Positions 55,130 through 64,000 of a DNA stretch of 64,000 bases are shown piece after piece. Location of the stretch: positions 47,345,561 through 47,409,560 of the forward strand of contig NC_088775.1 in assembly GCF_954871325.1 (NCBI RefSeq). The letters are read 5' to 3'. The notes below the pieces were generated by a model. It worked only from the letters and a program-made list of their open reading frames with translations, did not search any database and was not told the origin of the DNA. This stretch comes from Gordionus sp. m RMFG-2023. Its lineage: Eukaryota > Nematomorpha > Gordioida > Chordodea > Parachordodidae. Both the position numbers and the translations under genes were made by a program. The first letter of the stretch is position 1; each line of letters opens with the position of its first letter.

Positions 55130-57380
55130 ATATATACGAGTAGTAAGGTACATAATAATTTTTAAGTGATAAAATGAGATGCTAATATATTTCTTGTAAT
55201 TTTAATTTATAAAAAAATTCTTAAATATGTTATTGTCATAGACTGGGTCAGAAAATCAACTATCACATAAACTCATCTATGTTTTATTCATATTATATTA
55301 AGTTTGAGGATATTAAAATATTTCCTCTTTGAAGTTTCTAGTTAGGATAAAATTTACTTGGCACATCTTACAATGATATTTATACCTTGTTTTTTTTTCG
55401 AGAATAAATTTTATGCGATATTTCATGAAGGAAATTACATATCATTGTACAGAGAAATAACTTTGTATATATTATCTGCACCAATATCTTTTATATCAAT
55501 CTCTATCGATGACATTTTAAATTATATTGGAAAACTAGATTGTGTAGATTTATAATTTTTAATTTAAAGGATTAAGATTTTAGAATTAATTATAAATATA
55601 TCTTAATAATTTTTATATGCATTTAATATTTAAAATCTCTCGTTATAAGCCTATTTAGCAAGAAAAATATTGACTAATCCTGAAATTACAATAATAGATA
55701 TCTATACCTTTATATAATCTATGAGAAAAATTGCTCTCATAATATTCTTTTTAATAAAATAGTGAATAATTAACGCCTGAAAAAAAGTATAGCGCTTTAT
55801 AACATGGTTCAAAGTTAATCCCAGTATCAATTTTAATGTGTAAAACATTTAAGAAATGATTTAAATTGGACAACTTTTATTAATAAAATTTATGTTAATA
55901 ATATTAAATTATAATTTTAAAAACAAAAAATGAATAAAATAAAAAAATTTAGATTTATACCCCTAAAAATAATAAAAAAAAATTTGGAAAGTTAAAAAAA
56001 ATGATTATTAATCATATCCCTATCCCTAACAATGAAGAAAAGAAAAAATCTCAACAAATTTGCCGTCTAGCTGGCACCACTAAAAGTAAAATAAAATATC
56101 TTTTATAATTTTAGAATTTAAATAGTCACTTCACTTCCATATGGAATTTTTAAACTAATAAAACAATAAATTTTTTAAATAAGTATTTGCGATTCCGGAT
56201 GCATTTTTTCAATTAAAATATGAATTTTTTTAAATATAATTTAATAATTTAGGCGAGCCATATTTTTCATAAATGTAGTGTTAAGTCGAGTTTTTTTAAG
56301 TCGTACTGTAATTCTGAGCGTTTTCCGTACCTTTGCATGTTGGCTAAAGATTTTTTGTCGCAGCAAAGTACATCCGTTGAGAGCGAGCGTGTCTTCTCAA
56401 GAGGGGTGGACACCGTAACAAAGAAAAGAAATCGCATGGCCTCCGAAACACTTAAACAGTGTTTATGTTTAAATTCATGGGATATCAATATCATGAATAA
56501 TAAATTTTATACATAATTTTTATATCTATATATATTGTTAAATTAAATTTTTTGTACATTAATAAATATATATAATTTAAATAAAAATATTCAAACTATA
56601 AATGTATCAAATATTTAAGATGTTTTGAGCTTAGTATTCTTGTTTCAGGCTGTTGTTTTTTATGAATACTGGAGAATATTAGTGTTTTAATATTATTTGA
56701 CTAAATTGATAACTAAAATAGTTTTTGATATTAAGATTTAGAATTTTGAACACTTGAGAAAAATTACAAATTAAAATTGATACTGGGATTAACTTTGAAC
56801 CATGTTATAAAGCGCTATACTTTTTTTCAGGCGTTAATTATTCACTATTTTATTAAGAAGAATATTATGAGAGCAATTTTTCTCATAGATTATATAAAGG
56901 TATAGATATCTATTATCGTAATTTCAGGATTAGTCAATATTTTTCTTGCTAAATAGGCTTAAAACGAAAGATTTTAAATAATAAATGCATATAAAAATTA
57001 TTAAGATATTTTTATAATTAATTCTAAAATCTTAATCCATTAAATTAATATTTAGAAATCTACACAATCTAGTTTCCAATATAATTTAAAATGTCATCGA
57101 TAGAGATTGATATAAAAGATATTGGTGCAGATAATATATACAAAGTTATTTCTCTGTACAATGGTATGTAATTTCCTTCATGAGATATAGCATAAAATTT
57201 ATTCTCGAAAAAAAAAACAAGGTATAAATATCATTGTATGATGTGCCAAGTAACTTTTATCCTAACTAGTAACTTCAAAGATTTAAGAATTTTATTATAA
57301 ATTAAAATTACAAGAAATATATTAGCATCTCATTTTATCACTTAAAAATTATTATGTACCTTACTACTCGTATATATAAT
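55130..57380. repeat. Inner inverted arms around the centre of copy B
   Basis: 55145-55850 and 56765-57375 are inverted copies. For example, GTTCAAAGTTAATCCCAGT near 55809 pairs with ACTGGGATTAACTTTGAAC near 56785, and GGTACATAATAATTTTTAAG near 55146 with its inverse near 57345. The 65-residue frame at 55358-55555 lies in an arm, lacks motifs and is not credited as a gene. Confidence 0.85.
56267..56495 (+). pseudogene. hAT transposase dimerisation domain in the centre of copy B
   Basis: Plus strand, about 56305-56495: FPYLCMLAKDFLSQQSTSVE, then SERVFSRGVDTVTKKRNRMA, then SETLKQCLCLNSWDI. This is a clean match to the hAT C-terminal dimerisation region, including SER-FS and the final clnsW. 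The frame is open and little worn. The rest of the transposase is missing, so the element was once autonomous or derives from one that was. An open frame on the opposite strand (56267-56494) is its shadow. Confidence 0.85.
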
Positions 57381-57389
57381 AACCATTTT

Positions 57390-58290
57390 TTGTCCCTTAT
57401 CTATGATACATCCTCACTGATGTTTTAATTTAACATGTTTAGGATATATATTTTTAGCTATTTCCTTTAAAATAATTGAAAAAAATTCAAAAATAACGAT
57501 TATGACAATTGTCACCTATATATGATACATCCTCACTGAATTTTTAATTTAACATGTTTAGAATATATATTTTTAGCTATTTCCTTTAAAAAAATTTGAA
57601 AAAGTTCAAAAATAACGATTATGACAATTGTCACCTATATATGATACATCCTCACTGAATTTTTAATTTAACATGTTTAGAATATATATTTTTAGCTATT
57701 TCCTTTAAAAAAATTTGAAAAAGTTCAAAAATAGCGATTATGACAATTGTCACCTATATATGATACTTCCTCACTGAATTTTTAATTTAACATGTTTAGA
57801 ATATATATTTTTAGATATTTCCTTTAAAAAAATTGAAAAAAGTTCAAAAATAACGATTATGACAATTGTCACCTACCTATGATACATCCTCACTGAATTT
57901 TTAATTTAACATGTTTAGAATATATATTTTTAGCTATTTCCTTTAAAAAAATTTGAAAAAGTTCAAAAATAGCCATTATGACAATTGTCACCTATCTATG
58001 AAACATCCTCACTGAATTTTTAATTTAACATGTTTAGAATATATTTTTTTTAGATAATTCCTTTAAAAAAATTTGAAAAAGTTCAAAAATAGCGATTATG
58101 ACAATTGTCACCTATATATGATACTTCCTCACTGAATTTTTAATTTAACATGTTTAGAATATATATTTTTAGATATTTCCTTTAAAAAAATTGAAAAAAG
58201 TTCAAAAATAACGATTATGACAATTGTCACCTATCTATGATACATCCTCACTGAATTTTTAATTTAACATGTCTACAATATATATTTTTA
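57390..58290 (-). repeat. 119-bp tandem array, right arm of copy B
   Basis: About eight units in the orientation ATGATACATCCTCACTGAA … AACATGTTTAGAATATA … GACAATTGTCACCTAT, mirror image of the left array. One unit has ATACTTCC in place of ATACATCC twice (near 57762 and 58121), hinting at segmental duplication within the array. Confidence 0.9.
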
Positions 58291-58706
58291 TCTATTTCAT
58301 TTAAAAAAGTTCAAAAATAACCATCATAACAAATGGCTCTTTTCTATGGTGCATTTTCACTTAAAAATTTAAAAAAATAACTATGATGAATAGTTAATCC
58401 AGAGTATTATAATTTAAAGAAGCTTTAAGTAACTTTCCCGCCTATAATATTAATATATACTAAATGTTATTTGACTTTTGGTCAAAAAAAATAATCTAGA
58501 TATTGGGTTAAGGGTGAAAAAAAGCAACCCTAACTTTAAGTCGACTTTAAAAAAAAAGATCCATATTTTGGGTCGGATTGAATAAAACGACCCGATGTTT
58601 GAGTCTGAGTCAGAAAAACGACCCAAACTTTGAGTTGGAGTCGAAAAATACGACCCAAACTTCAAGTTTGAGTCGAAAAATACGACCAAAACTTCAAGTT
58701 TGAGTC

Positions 58707-60340
58707 ATCCCCTGGAACTAAAAATAAATTCTTTAGATTACCCCCTGAACGATTTCTTTTATAATTCTATTACGTAATACATAGATTTTATTTTATTATT
58801 TAAAAATTAATAATAGCTAAATTTTATTAAATGAATACTATTTTAATTATTAGATTAAATTAATACATGTTAATTATATTTTCACTATGTAGTATATAAA
58901 TATCACTCTATTAATTTTAACAGTTGAAGCTTAATTAACTTTTATTATTTAAATTATTATATAACCCTAATTAAATAAATATAATCATTTATTAATTTAA
59001 ATTTAACAAATTTAATATTGTAATTAGTCGAGTTCAAACTCACTAATCAACTATGTTATTCATTTTTAAATTTAATTACCATGCTTCTTCCTAAAAATAT
59101 TTTAAAGGTTCAAATAAGTATAGTAGATTTCTATAAAAAAGTAGACATATAGTTTATAATTCCCTATTATATATAATTGGTTATAAAAGATTATTTGACA
59201 GTTATATAATATTACAGTTAATATTTTAATAAATTTTACTAATAAATGCTTTTGATAATAAATATAGGTAACAATTTGCATTCAACTCTTTAACGCCATC
59301 TATTTATATTTTAAAATATTATTAAAGATAAACATCTTATTATTCATCCCATAATGGATATAATAAATTAAATATTTTTTTTTCTCTTTTTTTACGTGTT
59401 TTTAGAAACGCTATTTTTTTCTTATTTGAAAAACAGTTTCAAATTAAATTTTTAATACGAGACAAACTACTATTATTTTTGTTGCAATTGTGGAAATATT
59501 CAAATCTACTTTTAAACTAAATCAAGAAAAACAAAAGATATGCAAATTACTTTTAAACAAAATCAAGAAAAAAAGAAAGATATTCAAATCTACTTTTAAA
59601 CAAAATCAAGGAAAAGGAAAGAAATAAACAAAATCAAGAAAAAACGAAAGATATTCAAATCTACTTTTAAACAAAATCAAGAAAAAGGAAAGAAATCTCT
59701 ATGCAAATTGAGACTATGTAAATGTAGATTAAAGAAAAAGGATATATAATGGAGAAAATATTATGCAAAAAGGACTTGTTTTTTTTAACTTAGAATTTAA
59801 ATTTTTAACATTAATTTTTAGTATTTTAATTTTTTTTGGTTATGTTTTCCCTTTATATTAACTTATATAATTTAAAATTAATTTTTAGTATATTTAATAT
59901 AGGATCCAAAACTATAATTTTAGTATTCAATTATTTATTTCTATTTTATATTTAGGTTCCTAATCTCCCATTCCAAATTCTTCCAACTACAAAAATGGTG
60001 CAAAAACAAATGAATCAGGTTCTCCTATTCAGTCTAATACAAATCAAGGGATACAGCAGGACAAGGAGAAGTGTCAAAGTGTATTCTAATACAAAAAAAA
60101 TAAAAAATAAATTCCAGAAGAACGTAAGAAAAAAAAATTTAAATAAAAGTAGGAAAAATATTTAGAGAAATAAATATTTTAAAAGAAGAAAATTTATCTT
60201 TTAAAATTTATATTGGATAAAAGAAGAGATTTAGAGATATTTCTAAAAATGTAGGTTGAAAAAGAAAAATTATTTTACGGTAGCTCATTTAAATTTCGAA
60301 CTAATTTTTGTAAATATTGAAAAGATTATGATACAAAATT
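58707..60340. other. AT-rich stretch with a ~46-bp tandem repeat at 59496-59700
   Basis: At 59496-59700 about four units of CAAATCTACTTTTAAACAAAATCAAGAAAAA plus AAAGAAAGATATT (46-48 bp) are repeated with small changes. Around 59950-60070, TTTATATTTAG precedes a richer patch that can be read as a serine-, asparagine- and glutamine-rich segment (SSNYKNGAKTNESGSP). It has no clear frame or motif and is not called as an exon. Confidence 0.5.
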
Positions 60341-60439
60341 GTGTAGGAAAATTTTCCAATTGCGGGAGAAATTTGGTATTATGCGGGGGAAATATAAAAA
60401 TTGCGGTAGAAATATAAAAATTGTTAAAAATAATTTTTA

Positions 60440-60475
60440 GCGGGCCGAAGGCCCGCGTGCCGGCCTTCGGTCGGG
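60440..60475. other. GC-rich double hairpin
   Basis: GCGGGCC-gaa-GGCCCGC is followed at once by a second hairpin, CCGGCC-ttc-GGTCGG. Alternatively CCGAAGGCC pairs with GGCCTTCGG around an 8-base loop. It stands out sharply in AT-rich DNA near the left end of the 60349-63460 element. It may be a subterminal structure; no function is shown. Confidence 0.6.
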
Positions 60476-61677
60476 ATTTTGAATTGACTTAATTATCCGC
60501 CTGTTATTTTTTATTTCGTTTATATAAATAAAAAGTCGGTAACTATTTTTTAAAATAAAATAATATCTTGATTTATTAAAATATATTAATTTATAAAAAA
60601 ACCAACGATCTTTTTTATATATAAAAGAATGTAAACAAGATAAAATTTTATAAAAAAAAAGATTTTAATTTTACAATTAAAAAAATATTTTATGCGAATG
60701 TCCCGCAAAACGACCGCAATTGGAAACCTACCGTGTGTGTATAACATTATAGGGATAGGCGCTTAATTATCACGTATCACGTTTAAATACATAATAAAGT
60801 ATTCCAAAAATAAGAAATAATACATATGAAACTACAGTTGCGGTAATTGTAATCACTTATCTTGTAGTACAACATTCACAGATATACTTATCATCACAAT
60901 GTTGGTAGAATCTTTCCCCCATAATATTTAACGACTCTAATATAAATGAAATCTATACTTGTAGAACAAAAATGAGCAAGGCTATCATCAATGTTTTAGG
61001 ACCTAAATCCAGGAGGTCAATTCTTGACGATTTAAAAAATGGGCATGCATATGCAATTCTAACAGATGCATCTAATAAGCTCAGCTATTTCATCTAAGGT
61101 CGTTTCAATAAAACTATTAAATATTTTCTCCTCAAATAGTGAAAAATCCAAAGACATAGCTAACCATATAATAGTAAATATAGCAGATTCTAGATTATCA
61201 ATAAATTGCATGTCAGCTTTCTGATCTGAAAATGCCTCAGTGAATTTGGTAAAAGCAGAGTGTATTTACAGAATTGAGTCAGCACAATGTTGGTTGCGAT
61301 ATGTTCCTAATACCCGCCATCGATAGAATTTTAAAATTTTATAAACCTTTAAAAAAAATATTTCATAAATAAAGATTATATAAGCTGTCCTAATATTTTC
61401 AAAATTTTTTTCAATAATGAATGGCAGAGGTATATTTAGGAATGATTTCACATGTAGGAAATCTACTACATGCTGTTAATGTGTAGTTGCAATCAGAAAA
61501 ATCTTAACAAAGATTTACAAAATTATGCTGCAGATGTGTTCATCTTTACAGAAAAATTGACAATAAATTTTATGGCGCCATACTTAAACTTAATTATATT
61601 TTATTTGAGATTTAAATAATAGAACTAAATGTATACCGTCGTTATTGAGATATTTATAAAATTCCTGGAATGACATA

Positions 61678-62022
61678 TTATATATTTGTGTAACCATTAG
61701 CACGGCCCTCTTTCCCGGCAGTCCTCATCAGGCTAAAAATGCGCTCGGATGAGGCATTAGAATGAGGTAAGGAGAAGACATACTCGCATATTTTTTCCAA
61801 GCATGGGGATTTATCGTTATAACAAAAAAATTCTACCCATTTCTCCTCTGCTTTTAGACCATCTAACTTTAAGTATTTTGGCGAATCATAAAAAATAGAG
61901 AGAATTACAATCTCCTCAAACAAGAAATCAATGTCTTTCTGTATTTTTAATATATTTATTAAATTATAAAAACCATCAATTGATGGTTTCTGTTCCAAGG
62001 TCATAATATTTATTTTATACAT
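61678..62022 (-). pseudogene. hAT transposase C-terminal domain
   Basis: A 114-residue open frame. WVEFFCYNDKSPCLEKICEY, then VFSLPHSNASSERIFSLMRT matches the dimerisation region of the hAT subgroup whose consensus is yvfslPhSNAsvERiFSlmn. It ends in a shortened tail (GKEGRANGYTNI). It is centred between the inverted arms of the 60349-63460 element. Confidence 0.8.
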
Positions 62023-62429
62023 TTGTAAATAGAGTTATAAAAATCAAATTTTGATTGTAAATATTTCAAAAATTGTCTTGATAAAAATATCTGCTTCATT
62101 TATAAATGTATTAATTAGAGTATTATTTGAACATTTTAATATAATATTTTTGCTATAGCGCCATAAAATTTATTATCAATTTTTAACTGTAGAGATGAAC
62201 AGAGCTGCAGCATGATTTTCTGAATATTTTTTATGAAGAATATTCTGATTGCAACTGAATATTAACTGCATGAAGTAGATTTCCTACATGTGAAAAACGA
62301 ATCCCAAATATGCTTCTGCCATTTCATACTCTAAAAAAATTTTCAAAATTTTAGTACTACAGCTTTTAAAATCTTTATTTAAAAAGTATTTTTTTAAGGG
62401 TTTGTAAAATTTTAAAATTCTATCGATGG

Positions 62430-63000
62430 CAGTTATTAATGACAACCACCTATAGGTATATATCGCAACAACTCACACCATTCCAAGTCAGACCACTTCA
62501 CCAACTCTTTTAATTCATTAAATTTTTTAGTTGATGACTAAATTCGTTAAAACATTTCATCACAATTATTTCGACATCCACAGATAGTACATTTATTGCC
62601 TTCTTGCAAGAATTATGTAGTATATGGCATATACAGCCAATTGGTATTAATTCATTATTGTGCTAACTCAATTCGGTAACTTTGGTTTTTGCCAAAATTT
62701 ACAGAGACATTATCAGCGCAGAAAGCTGACATGCAAATCATTGATAACGCTGAATCAGTTATATTTACCATTATGTGGTTAGCTACATCGTTGAATTTTT
62801 CACTATCCGAGGTAAAAATTTTAACAGTTTTATTGAAATGTTCTTATTCTTGTTGAAATAGCGATGGATCGAGGGAAATGTTTTAATATTTCCCTTATTA
62901 GTTGATTCTGTTAGAATTGCATATGGATGCCCATCTTTCAAATCGTCTAGAATTGACCTCTAGGATTTAGGTACTAAAACACTTGTGATAGCCTTGCTCA
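62430..63000 (-). pseudogene. hAT transposase middle part (DDE region) on the right arm
   Basis: Minus-strand pieces: CMSAFCADNVSVNFG near 62700-62735 (the DN--vN-G block) and IGCICHILHNSCKKAINVLS, then VDVEIIVMKCFNEFSHQLKN, near 62525-62650. The latter match the hAT block gC-aHilHN--k-a---l-vdvE-iv-k-y-yFS. Stops and frame changes separate the pieces. An inverted, more worn partner lies at about 61030-61280 on the plus strand. Confidence 0.7.
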
Positions 63001-63468
63001 TTTTTGTTCTGCCACAAGTAAGGTTTGCACTTATTGGAGTCGTTAAATATCATGAGAAAAATAATCGACCCACATTGTGATGATATAGCTCTGTGAATGT
63101 TGAACTACATGATAGATGTATACGATTTCCGCAAATGTAGTTGCATCTGTATTATTTATTATTTGAGAATATTTTTGTATTGCAATCGATGTTGATATAC
63201 TCCCCTGTACTGACTTATATGAATGAAATGATTATGATTTATTATTGGATAAAAATAAAAATAATCAATTAATGTCTCTCAAAATTATTATATATATATT
63301 AAAAATGTTAAAATTTTAAAAAAATTGCGGGAGAAATTAAAAAATTGCGGTAGGTTTTTGCGGGAGATTTTCATGCGGTAGTTTTGCGGGAGAGAGATGT
63401 CTGCGTGTAAACTAAAAAATTGCGGGAGTCTCCCGCTGATGGGGGAGATATGGCAACCCTGTGTAGGA

Positions 63469-64000
63469 CAAGATCTAAAATTAAAAACAAAGAATTATAA
63501 AGGTAGCATTCATAGTATATAAAGAAGTTTGTATTTTAGTTATTTAAAGGTTATAATTAGAAATTTTATATTTAGAAGTTACTGGTAAACTAAAAACCAA
63601 GTTAATTTAGAAGTTAACTAAGACTAGGATATTTTTGATTTTAGAATTATTATAAGTTATTAAATAATTAATCACTAGAGATAACTATGACAAAGAAAAA
63701 GAAACATAAATTGCGAAGATTAAAATTAAACAAATAGTTTGCTAAGATATGTTAATTTAAAAGATTCGGTGAATACGATTAGAGACTAAGACGAATATAC
63801 ATTTATTGTTGAGACTAAGACGAATATACATTTATTGTTAGAAAATGTTTAATATTGTAATAAAATTCTTATTAAAGATTTACGTTTAACTTTTATTTTA
63901 AGGGGTGAGAGAGATAAAACAGCCTCAATGATTTGATATGTGAATGTAGTATAATATTAAATTGTTGATTAACCAAAAATCTTCACAAGAGAAATCTTTC
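63469..64000. other. AT-rich, with an exact 29-bp tandem duplication
   Basis: GAGACTAAGACGAATATACA… is repeated exactly at 63782-63810 and 63811-63839. No gene. Together with 59950-60348 this is the host DNA into which the last hAT element inserted. Confidence 0.5.

Larger units (their letters stand above)
53111..58706. mobile_element. Giant foldback hAT, copy B, with central transposase remnant; right end missing
   Basis: The left end TAGTGTTGTTAATCGGC at 53111 is almost identical to copy A (8285). Structure from the outside in: GTCG/CGAC subterminal repeats (53150-53640), a shared AT-rich stretch (53690-53880), about ten 119-bp units (to 55110), a unique arm (about 55130-55850), and a centre (55850-56760) with a hAT C-terminal fragment. 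All of this follows again in reverse (arm to 57380, about eight 119-bp units to 58290, subterminal repeats to 58706). The right arm stops abruptly about 350 bp short of the expected terminus, so no right TIR or target duplication exists. It cut the gypsy 3' LTR at TTTGCCAG. Confidence 0.88.
60349..63460. mobile_element. hAT element with inverted transposase segments
   Basis: GTGTAGGA at 60341-60348 and 63461-63468 is a perfect 8-bp duplication bounding 3112 bp. Ends are AAATTTTCCA on the left and, read inward, AGGGTTGCCA on the right, so the terminal repeats have diverged. GCGGGAG/GCGGTAG words repeat near both ends (60362-60420, 63325-63440). Inside, 60830-61600 (plus) and 62150-63150 (minus) are inverted relatives: both hold a similar transposase segment (…HIIVNIADS… and its counterpart). 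The C-terminal domain (61678-62022, minus) lies in the centre. A head-to-head arrangement of two partial copies, dead. Confidence 0.8.

Noticed and set aside
55358-55555. 65-residue frame in the arm of copy B
   Set aside because: Lies in an inverted arm, its mirror copy is not open to the same extent, and no domain is visible.
59950-60165. Possible host exon after TTTATATTTAG
   Set aside because: The more protein-like frame is interrupted by stops and the open frame has no recognisable character.

Overview
This window is a stretch of very AT-rich eukaryotic DNA (by eye roughly 70-75% A+T) made almost entirely of transposable elements. I found no recognisable host housekeeping gene, no rRNA and no convincing functional tRNA gene. 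The mix points to an invertebrate animal genome: piggyBac, hAT, a Helitron, APE-type LINEs, an RLE-type LINE and Ty3/gypsy LTR elements, with short GT-AG introns in a transposase gene. I cannot name the species.

Layout. 1-5.1 kb: a piggyBac relic (1242-2347), a GC-rich repeat of hAT flavour (2740-3400), a Helitron Rep fragment (4116-4540) and a polypurine tract. 5.9-7.6 kb: a decayed LINE. 8.2-12.6 kb: a piggyBac relic split by a complete foldback hAT element (8285-10679, 8-bp target duplication). 12.6-16.0 kb: a better kept LINE with APE endonuclease and RT, carrying a piggyBac-type MITE at its 3' end and a 0.5-kb insertion in the RT. 18.4-19.3 kb: repeats. 19.9-27.5 kb: a broken Ty3/gypsy element with both LTRs and a 5-bp target duplication; it carries two hAT copies nested one inside the other (20646-22596) and a small MULE-like element with a tRNA-like pol III promoter (25039-25434). 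28.3-34.4 kb: hAT relics, a truncated Ty3/gypsy fragment and a near-perfect palindrome.

35.1-53.1 kb is a nest of four layers. A Ty3/gypsy element (starting at 35117) is interrupted by a piggyBac MITE and by a 13.5-kb hAT element (39283-52793) with perfect 8-bp target duplications. That hAT keeps an intron-bearing transposase gene (41596-43623). It in turn holds a foldback element of about 7.4 kb with ~1-kb inverted arms (about 44170-51600). Inside the foldback sit a nearly complete RLE-type LINE (ORF 45728-48421, poly(A) at 45391) and a small two-exon reading frame of unknown origin (50353-50582). The gypsy 3' LTR at 53060 is then cut by a second, larger copy of the foldback hAT (53111-58706), built of mirror-image arrays of a 119-bp repeat around a hAT transposase remnant. 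60349-63460 is another hAT element with 8-bp target duplication and inverted transposase segments.

The unifying oddity is architecture. Several hAT families carry strictly periodic, usually GC-rich, subterminal motif arrays (13, 14, 32 bp and a 119-bp unit) and repeatedly occur as head-to-head foldbacks. They probably serve as transposase-binding platforms, but that is inference.
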